A stretch of 64,000 nucleotides of DNA from UBA5536 sp964592595 (lineage in GTDB: Bacteria > Bacteroidota > Bacteroidia > Bacteroidales > F082), in assembly GCA_964592595.1 (NCBI GenBank), contig CAZQFH010000017.1, positions 1 through 64,000 of the forward strand, in the 5' to 3' direction. A program made the translations under genes and the position numbers. Numbering within the stretch: the first letter of the stretch is position 1; each line of letters opens with the position of its first letter. Below, one piece after another: positions 34,608 to 42,995 of this stretch. Under the pieces are notes generated by a model. It saw only the letters and a list, made by a program, of their open reading frames with translations, ran no database searches and had not been told where the DNA came from.

Positions 34608-35384
34608 TTATTTCATCGGGCTGGCAGCAAAGTAGGCTTTTACCTCCAGCAAGGGCATAAAAGCTGCTGCTTCTGGGGATTGCATGATACTTGAAGCAGC
34701 GGCCTGAAATTTTTCCGGGCTTTCCCAAACAATCAGCACTGCTTGTGTATTTTCTTGCGCAACGGGCATACCCTGTTCGTTCATTTCATAATACTTAAAC
34801 TCACGATGGAATTTGAAACCATCATACTTTTTCAAGGATTCAAAAAAGATAGCGTGATTTTTTCCAAAAGCGTCTGGGGTTTTTCCGGTTCTTACCGCAA
34901 ATTCCACAACAGACCCTTCAACTTTGATGGTTTCCATGTTAAATGGTTCGCCGTCCACTGTTTCCAAAACACCATACACTACAGGATCGAAGGTAGCAAA
35001 GTAGTTTCTGGCTTCTTCCTGAGGCATCAAACGCATACCTGCTTCGCCAAATCCTTCCATGCTGCTCCAATGTGTCATTCCAATAAGTATGGGCTGTAAA
35101 TCCATTTCACCAAAAGTGAAAAAGGGTTTCCACTTTCCTTCATTTAGGGTGGCCTCTTCTTTTCCTAAAACCGTTACAAACTTTGCTCTTGTATCAGAAA
35201 AAGCATCCCAGTCTTTCGCCTTGTTAATGGCTAATTCGTAAACATTTGTTTTTTGTTCCATTTTTTGTTCTTTTTGATTGTTTGAATGATTCGTGTTGTC
35301 ATTGCTATTGTCGGCTTGCTTGCACGACATAAAAATTACCAGCCCAAAAAAAAGCAGGGCCATCGAAGAGTTTAATTTTTTCAT
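34608..35384 (-). CDS. Lipoprotein with ferredoxin-like (ABM/Dabb-type) repeats
   Basis: From the ATG at 35384 (MKKLNSSMAL) the 258-residue product has a lipobox IFMSC (Cys about residue 21) and a low-complexity Asn/Gln/Lys linker. Two regions follow that look like dimeric alpha-beta barrel units: NVYELAINKAKDWDAFSDTR at about 44-63, and VEFAVRTGKTPDAFGKN with KYDGFKFHREFKYYE and AVLIVWESPEKFQAAA near the end. ABM domains occur in heme- or quinone-type monooxygenases, but no active site can be named. The gene is divergent from an HxlR regulator that probably controls it. Confidence 0.65.
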   Translation of the reverse strand: MKKLNSSMALLFFGLVIFMSCKQADNSNDNTNHSNNQKEQKMEQKTNVYELAINKAKDWDAFSDTRAKFVTVLGKEEATLNEGKWKPFFTFGEMDLQPILIGMTHWSSMEGFGEAGMRLMPQEEARNYFATFDPVVYGVLETVDGEPFNMETIKVEGSVVEFAVRTGKTPDAFGKNHAIFFESLKKYDGFKFHREFKYYEMNEQGMPVAQENTQAVLIVWESPEKFQAAASSIMQSPEAAAFMPLLEVKAYFAASPMK

Positions 35385-35423
35385 TGTTTTTAGTTTTAAA
35401 TATTTTGCAAAAAACATATCTAA

Positions 35424-35445
35424 TAACTACATTTGCAAGTAGTTA
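35424..35445. promoter_or_regulatory. Palindrome between the lipoprotein and HxlR genes
   Basis: TAACTAC (35424-35430) and GTAGTTA (35439-35445) are perfect 7-bp inverted arms with an 8-base spacer, in the 119-base region between the divergent genes and 40 bases upstream of the lipoprotein start. This is a good candidate for the HxlR dimer. Confidence 0.5.
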
Positions 35446-35503
35446 CATAATGTATAAATAGTATCATAATTGTTACTATTGCAGATAATCAATCAAATAG
35501 AAG

Positions 35504-35893
35504 ATGGAAAAAATTAAAATAAATTCAGAGCGATTTGATGACATGGTCGAAAACATCAAAAAGTATGGAGGTTGTCCGGTAAGTGCTACCTTAAAAGTTT
35601 TCGGTGGTAAATGGAAACCTTTGCTTTTATATTTTATTTCCGTTGACGTAAATCGGTTTGGGCAATTGCAGCGGATGATGCCTGATTGCAGCAAACGTAT
35701 GATGACCCTGCAATTACGCGAACTTGAGGCCGATGGTCTGATACATAGGGAAGTATTTGCGGAAGTCCCTCCAAAAGTAATTTACACCTTAACGGCCAAA
35801 GGCGAGGGCTTGAGGCCGTTATTCAATGAGCTTAGCAAATGGGGTGTTGAACATGTATTAAAGCCAAGATTGGCTCAAACTGATAATAAGTGA
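35504..35893 (+). CDS. HxlR-family transcriptional regulator
   Basis: The 129-residue winged-helix protein has CPVSATLKVFGGKWKPLLLY (about 25-44), a Cys and Trp pattern characteristic of HxlR. It continues with FGQLQRMMPDCSKRMMTLQL, RELEADGLIHREV and PPKVIYTLTAKG. Some members sense thiols, quinones or aldehydes through the N-terminal cysteine. The divergent lipoprotein gene and the palindrome between them suggest local control. The C-terminus is of normal length. Confidence 0.93.
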   Translation: MEKIKINSERFDDMVENIKKYGGCPVSATLKVFGGKWKPLLLYFISVDVNRFGQLQRMMPDCSKRMMTLQLRELEADGLIHREVFAEVPPKVIYTLTAKGEGLRPLFNELSKWGVEHVLKPRLAQTDNK

Positions 35894-35978
35894 CCTATCT
35901 GTGCTGTAAGCTGTTGACTATTGCGCACATTTAAGAATGGCAAATTTCCCTATCCCCCACTTTTAATTATAATTCCTT

Positions 35979-35996
35979 CACGGCCGACCTGCCGTG
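35979..35996 (+). terminator. Weak hairpin after the HxlR gene
   Basis: CACGGC and GCCGTG form a perfect 6-bp stem with a 6-base loop 85 bases after the HxlR stop, followed by a T-containing but interrupted stretch. The rest of 35894-36112 shows nothing supportable. Confidence 0.3.
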
Positions 35997-36112
35997 TGTT
36001 TATTGATAACCCATAACTTTGCTTCGGGTTATCCTTAGCGGAATAAGCAAATAGCACCTTACGATTTGATATGACTTCTGCTGTTCCAAATTAAAACGAG
36101 CTCTTAAATCTT

Positions 36113-36490
36113 TTGTTGCAGCAACCTTCCCAGCAGCACATCGCCCATCCTGCATCAAGCCTGATCAGCTACAATAGGCTGATCGCGTTAACTATTGAGC
36201 CTGGGAAATTAAATCCTGGTCGTGCTGAAAATCATGCATCCCGGTTGATGCGAAAGCTTATTGATAACGATCTTTTATTGCTTACAAGTTTTCGAGATGA
36301 ACTTTTTCATTGGGTTCTATTGCCTGATTCAGATAGTGTTTGCAGAAACTTGCTTCCACTACTTTCAGCCTACCTGAGTCAGGAATGTGCAGTGCAACCT
36401 GAGCTGGTTGGGAAAGTGTATCTGAAATGTTTTGAATGGGTCGATTCAGAGCATTATGCTATTGCAGTAAGGTGTAATGCTATGCAATAA
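36113..36490 (+). CDS. Hypothetical protein, uncertain
   Basis: The frame encodes 125 residues from a TTG start. It includes helical, Leu-rich stretches (ENHASRLMRKLIDNDLLLL, LLPLLSAYLSQECAVQ) and resembles a soluble protein in composition, but no family is recognised and there is no ATG or promoter box near the start. A 52-codon frame follows on the same strand at 36500. It may be real or a remnant. Confidence 0.35.
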   Translation: MLQQPSQQHIAHPASSLISYNRLIALTIEPGKLNPGRAENHASRLMRKLIDNDLLLLTSFRDELFHWVLLPDSDSVCRNLLPLLSAYLSQECAVQPELVGKVYLKCFEWVDSEHYAIAVRCNAMQ

Positions 36491-36499
36491 CTGTCAAAA

Positions 36500-36658
36500 A
36501 TGGCAGCTATAGCGCCAGAACTTAAACATGAATTATTGCCACTATTCGATAAGATACACCAGCATGCAAAAGGAGGAGTTTGGGTGCGCTTGCGGCAATT
36601 GATCCAAAAGTTGAGCAAATTAAATCAGCCCTACAGGCGAAAAAACCAGACAGGATAG
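36500..36658 (+). CDS. Short hypothetical frame, uncertain
   Basis: An ATG opens 52 codons (MAAIAPELKHELLPLF then a basic C-terminus ending RRKNQTG), nine bases after the previous frame. The end overlaps the convergent membrane-protein gene by 39 bases. Coding potential is weakly suggested by its charged helical character. No homologue is recognised. Confidence 0.25.
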   Translation: MAAIAPELKHELLPLFDKIHQHAKGGVWVRLRQLIQKLSKLNQPYRRKNQTG

Positions 36659-37048
36659 GGTTCCCCACAACAGTATTGTAAGTAAGGAAATCAGGAGAAT
36701 CCATACCGATCTGCGATAGAGTTTTCGGATTACATAGGCACTTACGGGCACAGACAAAAAAGGCGAAGTAAGTATAAAAGGCCAGGGTCCTACCCTATTG
36801 CGGTAGCGTAAAATTCGGCGCAGACGCTTGATACGTTTGCCAGGATGCCTGGGTTGTTTGCGCGGGTTTTTCCAGCTAATCCAATCAGAAGCATAATAAA
36901 AGACTAAAAAACCTGTGATTCCTCCTGCATTTACTGTGATGAGTGTTTCTGCAAGCGACATTCCTGTTAAAAATGCTACTGGAGGTGTCATGAGCAAACG
37001 CACACTGGCCAGCAAGGCAATAGTCAGGTATTGAAGAATCGGCTCCAC
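36620..37048 (-). CDS. Small integral membrane protein of unknown function
   Basis: The 142-residue product has hydrophobic segments at about residues 8-27, 34-52 and 110-138, separated by a strongly basic loop (NPRKQPRHPGKRIKRLRRIL, about 61-80). It starts with GTG directly after the phosphatase stop codon, so the two are surely cotranscribed. No family was recognised. The basic loop is probably cytoplasmic. Confidence 0.65.
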   Translation of the reverse strand: MEPILQYLTIALLASVRLLMTPPVAFLTGMSLAETLITVNAGGITGFLVFYYASDWISWKNPRKQPRHPGKRIKRLRRILRYRNRVGPWPFILTSPFLSVPVSAYVIRKLYRRSVWILLISLLTILLWGTLSCLVFSPVGLI

Positions 37049-37507
37049 TTATTGTTTTTGAATGAATTGGATCAGGTTTTCCGAAGCATCTTCAAGCAGG
37101 TCGATCACCATTTCGAAGCCTTGTGAACCGCCGTAATATGGATCAGGGACATGATCGAAACGACTGTCTGAAAAGAAATCGCGCATGCGCAGAATTTTAT
37201 CAAGTTGACTGCTCTCATGTGCTTTTGCGCGGAGGTCGTCATAATTATGGTCGTCCATGGCGATAAGGTAGTCGAAGTTTTCAAAATCAGAAAAGATCAC
37301 CGGACGTGAGATACTGCTTAATTCATATCCCCTGTTTTTGGCTGTTTGACGCATGCGCCGGTCAGCTTTTTCGCCGGCATGCCAAGCCGAAGTGCCCGCC
37401 GAATCTACTGTAATGGACAAACCAGCTTCGTTTGCTTTTTTACTAAAAATGCCTTCGGCAGCGGGAGAGCGGCAGATATTGCCCAAACAGACAAAGAGTA
37501 TTTTCAT
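37049..37507 (-). CDS. Low-molecular-weight protein-tyrosine phosphatase
   Basis: From the ATG at 37507 (MKILFVCLGN) the 152-residue enzyme has the P-loop CLGNICRSPAAEG (catalytic Cys7, Arg13) and the general-acid loop DPYYGG with Asp at about 119. It also has GTSAWHAGEKADRRM, typical of the family. It removes phosphate from protein tyrosines, often on polysaccharide kinases. A CAAAAATA box (TATTTTTG on the minus strand) at 37528-37535 is its promoter. The longer frame to 37549 crosses this promoter. Confidence 0.94.
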   Translation of the reverse strand: MKILFVCLGNICRSPAAEGIFSKKANEAGLSITVDSAGTSAWHAGEKADRRMRQTAKNRGYELSSISRPVIFSDFENFDYLIAMDDHNYDDLRAKAHESSQLDKILRMRDFFSDSRFDHVPDPYYGGSQGFEMVIDLLEDASENLIQFIQKQ

Positions 37508-37597
37508 AAAAATTTGGTTAAGGCTTACAAAAATAGGAAGATGTGCCAAAACGACAACAAAAATGTGTAGCAGTTCAACATTAGCAAAAGAAAAATG

Positions 37598-37605
37598 TAA
37601 TTTTG
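37598..37605 (+). promoter_or_regulatory. -7 box of the tRNA-Thr gene
   Basis: TAATTTTG matches TAnnTTTG and ends 11 bases before the tRNA 5' end. It is back-to-back with the phosphatase promoter. Confidence 0.5.
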
Positions 37606-37616
37606 CAGCCTGATCA

Positions 37617-37689
37617 GCCTTCTTAGCTCAGTTGGTAGAGCAGCTCACTCGTAATGAGCAGGTCGCGGGTTCGAGTCCCGTGGAAGGCT
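37617..37689 (+). tRNA. tRNA-Thr (anticodon CGT)
   Basis: The acceptor arms are GCCTTCT and GGAAGGC (one G-T wobble), the D arm contains TAGCTCAGTTGG, the anticodon stem is GCTCA/TGAGC with loop CTCGTAA, and the T arm contains GGTTCGAGTCC. The anticodon CGT reads ACG (Thr). CCA is not encoded. The discriminator base is T. Confidence 0.93.
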
Positions 37690-37713
37690 CTGATTATCAG
37701 TAAAAAACAAAAA

Positions 37714-37737
37714 AGAGCTTGAAAAAGCTCTTTTTTT
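37714..37737. terminator. Bidirectional terminator between the two tRNA genes
   Basis: AGAGCTT-GAAA-AAGCTCT is a perfect 7-bp stem with T run on the plus side and A run on the other. It can therefore end transcription from both the tRNA-Thr (plus) and tRNA-Cys (minus) genes, which converge here. Confidence 0.85.
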
Positions 37738-37744
37738 GATTTAG

Positions 37745-37815
37745 AGGTCTCGAGCGGATTCGAACCGCTGTACACGGTTTTGCAGACCGCTGCCTAGCCA
37801 CTCGGCCACGAGACC
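37745..37815 (-). tRNA. tRNA-Cys (anticodon GCA)
   Basis: On the minus strand the acceptor arms are GGTCTCG and CGAGACC. The anticodon stem/loop carries CTGCAAA with anticodon GCA, and the T arm contains GGTTCGAATCC. The discriminator is T, as usual for tRNA-Cys. A TATCTTTG box on the minus strand (37832-37839) lies 16 bases upstream. Confidence 0.93.
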
Positions 37816-37863
37816 AGTATTTTTGGGTTGGCAAAGATACGAATATTTCTTTTTTTGGCAAGA

Positions 37864-38061
37864 TTAAACTTTTCCTTGCTGGTTTACTTCATTCAGGCAG
37901 GAAGGACACAAACAACTGTTGTATTTTTGGTTGATAAGCTCCAATACAGAAGGTTTTGTATCGACCTCATAGCACCAGCATTTGCCTGATTTGCCGCATT
38001 CAAAGCTTTTGCCGCATCGCGGGCAGATTTCCGGTTCGATGAGTTGTAGTTTGGGTTTCAT
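37864..38061 (-). CDS. Cysteine-rich CWC protein
   Basis: The 65-residue protein has ICPRCGKSFECG at about 12-23, KCWCYEV with the CWC motif, and CLCPSC near the end, matching the Cys_rich_CWC family of small probable zinc proteins. Its start overlaps the folB stop by four bases. Function is unknown. This family is often attached to housekeeping operons. Confidence 0.82.
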   Translation of the reverse strand: MKPKLQLIEPEICPRCGKSFECGKSGKCWCYEVDTKPSVLELINQKYNSCLCPSCLNEVNQQGKV

Positions 38062-38408
38062 CCTTCCAATGTAAGACTTACAAAATCCATTTTTCCACCG
38101 AGTGGCGGGTTCATCTTACGCACCTTGATGCGGGCATGTGTTACCATTGGAAATTCTTTTCTAACAGCTTTGATTACACGTCGTCCTACATGCTCCAGCA
38201 ATTTGGAGTTGATCATCATCTCGCGCTTCACCACCTGATATACAGCTAGATAGTTTACGGTATCCTCCAATTTATCAGAATCTTCTGCCGCTATTGTATC
38301 CACTTCGAGGAAAAGATCGACCACAAACCAGGTGCCTATCAGTTGTTCTTCCGTAAAACAACCATGATAGGCAAAAAACTCCATTCCTTCTATTGAAATT
38401 ACTGCCAT
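38058..38408 (-). CDS. folB: Dihydroneopterin aldolase
   Basis: The 116-residue enzyme has EGMEFFAYHGCFTEEQLIG (about 7-25) with the substrate-binding Glu, and TVNYLAVYQVV and LLEHVGRRVI. The C-terminal IKVRKMNPPLGG carries the catalytic Lys. It cleaves dihydroneopterin to 6-hydroxymethyl-dihydropterin in folate synthesis. It lies 11 bases after gltX and is probably cotranscribed. Confidence 0.93.
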   Translation of the reverse strand: MAVISIEGMEFFAYHGCFTEEQLIGTWFVVDLFLEVDTIAAEDSDKLEDTVNYLAVYQVVKREMMINSKLLEHVGRRVIKAVRKEFPMVTHARIKVRKMNPPLGGKMDFVSLTLEG

Positions 38409-38419
38409 TTGATGAGATT

Positions 38420-39940
38420 TTAGGACAAAGCTGTTATGCCGTCATTTATACGTTTGATACTTTCTTCTTTACCAATTACTGCCATGATATCGCCCAGATG
38501 AGGTCCTTTGGCAGCACCAACCAATAACAGGCGCAGGGCATTCATGATGCCACCCATCGAAAGTTCGTTTTCGGTGATCCAGTTTTTGATTTTTTCATCA
38601 ATCTTTTCAGCGGTAAAATCTTGCACTTCATTTAGTAAAGCTGCAATTGTTTTCATTTGTGCTGGGCTATCTGCCTTCCAGCGTTTTTTAACGACTTTTT
38701 CGTCGTAGCTTCCGGGTGCTTCGAAAAAGAAAAAGCTTTCATCCCAAAGTTCTTTCACAAAACTAACGCGTTCTTTTACCAGCGGGATGATTTTTATTAG
38801 CTTTTCTGATACGGGTTCCAGATTTTTCTCTGCTTTGAGCCATTGCTTCCATTCCAAAGCCAATTGGTCGTCAGATTTTTGAATCAGGTATTGGTGGTTA
38901 AACCATTTGGTTTTTTCGGGATCGAATTTTGAACCTGACTTACCCACCCGTTCCAGCGAAAAGGTATCAACGAGCTGAATCATGCTAAACAATTCCTGAT
39001 CACTTCCGGGATTCCAGCCCAGCAGGGCAAGCATATTTACAAAAGCTTCTGGATAATAGCCGTTTTCGCGGTAGCCTGATGAAATTTCTCCTGTTTTTGG
39101 ATCTTTCCATTGAAGCGGAAAAACCGGAAATCCGAGGCGATCACCATCACGTTTGCTCAGCTTTCCATTGCCGTCGGGTTTAAGCAGGAGTGGCAGGTGA
39201 GCAAATAGTGGTTTTTCCCAGCCAAAAGCTTCATACAAAAGCACATGCAGCGGAAGCGAAGGCAACCATTCTTCTCCCCTGATCACATGGCTTATTTCCA
39301 TCAGGTGATCATCTACTATGTTAGCCAAATGATAGGTAGGCATCCCATCTGATTTATAGAGCACCTTATCATCCAGGGTTTCGGATTTTACAGTAACGTT
39401 ACCACGAATCAGATCGTGCATGCTGATACTGGAATCTTCGGGAATCAAAAAGCGAACGACATAGGGTGTGTTTTCGGCCAGCAGCTTTTTCACTTCGTTT
39501 TTTGAAAGGGTAAGGCTGTTGCGTAAAGTTTTACGGGTATCGGCATTATAGATAAAAGTTTTCTTTTCGGCTTCAGCAAGTTTTCTTAAGTCATCCAGCT
39601 CCTCTGCCGTATCAAAAGCATAATAGGCATTGCCTGATTGGATTAATTGATCGGCATAGGCTTTGTAAATGCTTTTTCGTTCGCTTTGGCGATAAGGTCC
39701 GTAAGCACCTCCTTCGGTGATTCCTTCATCGAATTGGATGCCACACCAGGCCAGCGATTCCATGATGTATTGTTCAGCACCTGGCACAAAACGGGTTTGG
39801 TCGGTATCTTCGATACGTAAAATCATTTTACCGCCATTTCTTTTGGCGAAAAGATAATTGTACAAAGCAGTACGAACGCCGCCCATATGCAGCGGACCTG
39901 TGGGACTGGGAGCAAAGCGCACCCGGATATTCTTTGGCAT
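38420..39940 (-). CDS. gltX: Glutamyl-tRNA synthetase
   Basis: From the ATG at 39940 (MPKNIRVRF) the 506-residue class I enzyme has the HIGH-type motif PSPTGPLHMGG (about 10-20) and the KMSKS equivalent KLSKRDGD at about residue 250, with a C-terminal anticodon-binding domain. A CAAAGATA box (TATCTTTG on the minus strand) at 39962-39969 supports this start and a promoter of its own. The extra residues of the longer frame cross that box. Confidence 0.95.
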   Translation of the reverse strand: MPKNIRVRFAPSPTGPLHMGGVRTALYNYLFAKRNGGKMILRIEDTDQTRFVPGAEQYIMESLAWCGIQFDEGITEGGAYGPYRQSERKSIYKAYADQLIQSGNAYYAFDTAEELDDLRKLAEAEKKTFIYNADTRKTLRNSLTLSKNEVKKLLAENTPYVVRFLIPEDSSISMHDLIRGNVTVKSETLDDKVLYKSDGMPTYHLANIVDDHLMEISHVIRGEEWLPSLPLHVLLYEAFGWEKPLFAHLPLLLKPDGNGKLSKRDGDRLGFPVFPLQWKDPKTGEISSGYRENGYYPEAFVNMLALLGWNPGSDQELFSMIQLVDTFSLERVGKSGSKFDPEKTKWFNHQYLIQKSDDQLALEWKQWLKAEKNLEPVSEKLIKIIPLVKERVSFVKELWDESFFFFEAPGSYDEKVVKKRWKADSPAQMKTIAALLNEVQDFTAEKIDEKIKNWITENELSMGGIMNALRLLLVGAAKGPHLGDIMAVIGKEESIKRINDGITALS

Positions 39941-40007
39941 AACAAATGTATATTTTGGCTGCAAAGATACCAAAAATGCTCTGCTTGATAATAGAGGCTG
40001 TATTGTC

Positions 40008-42995
40008 TTATTGCTTGATAATTTTGGACGAAACAGTTTTGTCTGAAGTAATCAGTTGGATAAAATATATTCCGGGTGAAATGTGCCGCATGTCTATTTT
40101 TTTATGCGCAACGGAATTTCCTTCAACATGCATTACCTTGTTGCCTTTTTGATCCCAGAGGATTATTGTGGCATTTTCTGTTGGATTAACTGATAAATGC
40201 AATTGAAAATATTCCCTAAAAGGATTAGGATAAATATAAAAATCTGGTTCTGCTGAATGGCTTTTATCCGGAACAATCATTTCGATTTTATTATCAGGCA
40301 ACAGGTTGATTTCTATCGCATTGCTTGAAGGATTGTCAGGACTTAATACAATTGCAGTGGTGCTTATCTGATCGAATGGGGCAAGTTCGAGGTGCAGGTA
40401 ATAGGTTCCGAAGGGCAGGTTTTCGAATCTAAATGCTCCCGTGCTATCACTCAGTGTGAAATCATAAACGTAACGCATACTTTCGCTGTAGAGCAAAATA
40501 CTAACATTCGGAAGCCCGTCATGGCAATGGTTTTCATCAGGAGTGTCGCTTAACCAATCCTTACAATAAACAGTCAGCTGCGATTTGAGCGTTTCGCTGG
40601 CCTGTATGTGTCCGCTAATACTTGCCAAGCCCTGTGGAAGTTCAAACTGCTTTGGCATAAGCTGGATATCCATATCGTAAATATCACCTATCAGCTGATG
40701 TTTAAAAGCAGCTAGCCAGCTAACCGCCCTGGCATGATAACTGCCCTGAAGTGAATTGAGATCTTTTGTTGGCACACTGTAGAATACATAAGTTCCTTCG
40801 AACAAGTCATTGAAAATGAAATCACCAGAGGCATTGCTTCGGACTATTCTTCTTGGAAGGCTTTTATTATCAACAGGAATAGCTAACACCGGAAGATTGG
40901 TTAAAGCTGTTTCTGCGTAGGATACTTTACCAGAAACGTCGTAAACATTTTTGAAAGAGATTTGCATGGTATCGGTTAGTGTTCCACAGTAAACGGGACT
41001 AACTTGAAGGGAAAGTAAAACCTGTCCATTCAGCAGATCTTGAGGCCCTGGCTGATAAACTGTGTGCAGGCTGTCGGGCGAATCAAAAATGCCGTCTCCA
41101 CTGGTGATCCACCATAAATTGGCTTGAGTGTTGCTGCTGGCAGAACTTGTATTATAACTTGTACCCAATGCCAATAAGGTATCGGAACCGGCATGGAGCT
41201 CGGGCAGAGGAGACAATTGAATAAGCAAGGAATCTGTGGAAGTAGTATTTTGGTAAAAAGCTGTAAGACTGAGCGTGAATTCAAGATTTTCCCTGTCGTT
41301 ATTGCCTGGAAGATAATTTGTCTCCAGGGTATAGATGTTTTCAAATACCCCATCGCCATTGCTTTTCCAGTGCAGTGAATCTGCTTCAAAGGGAAGGCTG
41401 GCCGATAAGAGTGGAATAACAGCCTCGTTGGCACAAAAAATTGCATCAGGACCGGCATAGGGGAGGGGCGTAGCAATTGCAAAAGGGCTTGCATGGCCTT
41501 GCTTGCGTGAAGCAATTCCATTGGCCTGTGTATCAAATGCTACAACAGCAATCGGACTGTTTAATGCCTCGTGCGGAAGATGCACAACAGTTTCGCTTGT
41601 GAGCTGGGTACTATCGCGGAACGCATAATTATCAAAGTTTCCATAATAAACCCTGTAGCCCATTAAATCAGTTTCCGGATTAGGATTCCAACTCACCTTG
41701 ATGTAATCGTGTACAATTTGGCTGATAACAGCACTTGGCGCAGCAATAGGGGCTTCATTATTAATACTTTGACGAAAAGGAAGGTAATTAATAATTCCTA
41801 AACCCTGCTCGTCGTTTCCATCGAAAATATAGGCGTCAATCAGGTCAGTGTTCTGGGTTCCCCAGTAGTTTTCAGGAATATTAAGATTCTCAGGATTTAA
41901 ATTTTCAATAAGGTTAGCTTGAAGCTGATTGTCGAAAAGGTTGTTTTGTTGCATCACGAAATCGTTGGCTTCCAAAATCTGAACAACTTTGTTGCTATTA
42001 CCAGTAAATGTGTTTTCCAGTAAGGTAATTAAGCTACTGTTGTTTTTAGCAATAAAGCCTTTTTTATTGGCATAAAGGTTATTGGACAGAAAATGACACT
42101 TTGTAGCTTCGGTAAAGCTTGCAGCTGTTGTATTTTCGATAAATAGATTATGAATCGCGTTGGTTGAATCCATTGATACATATATCCCGTATCCATCATT
42201 AGCGTTACCGTTTTTATAAAAGATATTTTCGCGGATGATGGCATTTCCAGAGCCGCCATTACTATTGTTATTCGAGAGCCATATACCATTTGTGCCTTGC
42301 TGTATCAGATTGCCTTCGATCAGATTGTCAGGACATGCACCATGATTGTTATTCTGAATAAGGATATTGGTTGTAAGGTTGCGCAGGTTGTTGTTTTTTA
42401 CCTGATTGGAAGCGCTTTTATTTCCGGGATCGGCAGCATAGATTTCAACTCCAACGAAATTGCGATTGATATGATTGTCAATTATCTGGCAGAAAGAGCT
42501 GTTGGTAAGATTTATACCCAGGTTGCGATTGTCGAATATCAGACAGTTTCTTATTGTAATATGAGAACTTGAAATTACTTTGATACCCTGAACAGCCCGA
42601 CGGATATGCACATAAGCAATTGACACATCATTTTCCTGACTAACTGAGCTAATAATAATTCCATTCCAGTACCAGCTTTCCTGACCAAAATAATTTGGAA
42701 CGAAACTAATCGAATCCTGGGCTGTTCCTTCGGCTTTTAATCGTCCGTTTTCTATGGTGATATTTCGACCCTGATTTACTTTGATCACTGTTCCAGGCTC
42801 AATTTCGAGCAGCGCATTACCTGTCACTTTTAAATTATCGCTAACAATATAGGTGGTATCCTTTGACCAGAAGGTGTTGTTGGTAATTATTCCACCCACC
42901 TCTACAATTTGTGCCATAGACGAATAAAACGACAAAAGCAGGAAAATAGCCAGCGCAAAGCTTTTGAGTTTATATATGTTTAGCGCGCTAATCAT
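40008..42995 (-). CDS. T9SS-secreted beta-helix protein
   Basis: The 995-residue product has an N-terminal signal peptide (to about residue 28, SSMAQ). A right-handed parallel beta-helix (about 45-390, with repeats of the NCLIFDNRNLGINLTN and NNLRNLTTNI type) precedes a fibronectin III domain (ISQIVHDYIKVSWNPNPETD, about 425), Ig- or PKD-like regions and carboxypeptidase-regulatory domains (about 690 and 830). A type A T9SS sorting domain ends it (FYIYPNPFREYFQL, IDMRHISPGIYFI). Beta-helix folds often bind or degrade polysaccharides; no catalytic residues were identified. It overlaps the STN-protein gene by four bases. Confidence 0.85.
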   Translation of the reverse strand: MISALNIYKLKSFALAIFLLLSFYSSMAQIVEVGGIITNNTFWSKDTTYIVSDNLKVTGNALLEIEPGTVIKVNQGRNITIENGRLKAEGTAQDSISFVPNYFGQESWYWNGIIISSVSQENDVSIAYVHIRRAVQGIKVISSSHITIRNCLIFDNRNLGINLTNSSFCQIIDNHINRNFVGVEIYAADPGNKSASNQVKNNNLRNLTTNILIQNNNHGACPDNLIEGNLIQQGTNGIWLSNNNSNGGSGNAIIRENIFYKNGNANDGYGIYVSMDSTNAIHNLFIENTTAASFTEATKCHFLSNNLYANKKGFIAKNNSSLITLLENTFTGNSNKVVQILEANDFVMQQNNLFDNQLQANLIENLNPENLNIPENYWGTQNTDLIDAYIFDGNDEQGLGIINYLPFRQSINNEAPIAAPSAVISQIVHDYIKVSWNPNPETDLMGYRVYYGNFDNYAFRDSTQLTSETVVHLPHEALNSPIAVVAFDTQANGIASRKQGHASPFAIATPLPYAGPDAIFCANEAVIPLLSASLPFEADSLHWKSNGDGVFENIYTLETNYLPGNNDRENLEFTLSLTAFYQNTTSTDSLLIQLSPLPELHAGSDTLLALGTSYNTSSASSNTQANLWWITSGDGIFDSPDSLHTVYQPGPQDLLNGQVLLSLQVSPVYCGTLTDTMQISFKNVYDVSGKVSYAETALTNLPVLAIPVDNKSLPRRIVRSNASGDFIFNDLFEGTYVFYSVPTKDLNSLQGSYHARAVSWLAAFKHQLIGDIYDMDIQLMPKQFELPQGLASISGHIQASETLKSQLTVYCKDWLSDTPDENHCHDGLPNVSILLYSESMRYVYDFTLSDSTGAFRFENLPFGTYYLHLELAPFDQISTTAIVLSPDNPSSNAIEINLLPDNKIEMIVPDKSHSAEPDFYIYPNPFREYFQLHLSVNPTENATIILWDQKGNKVMHVEGNSVAHKKIDMRHISPGIYFIQLITSDKTVSSKIIKQ

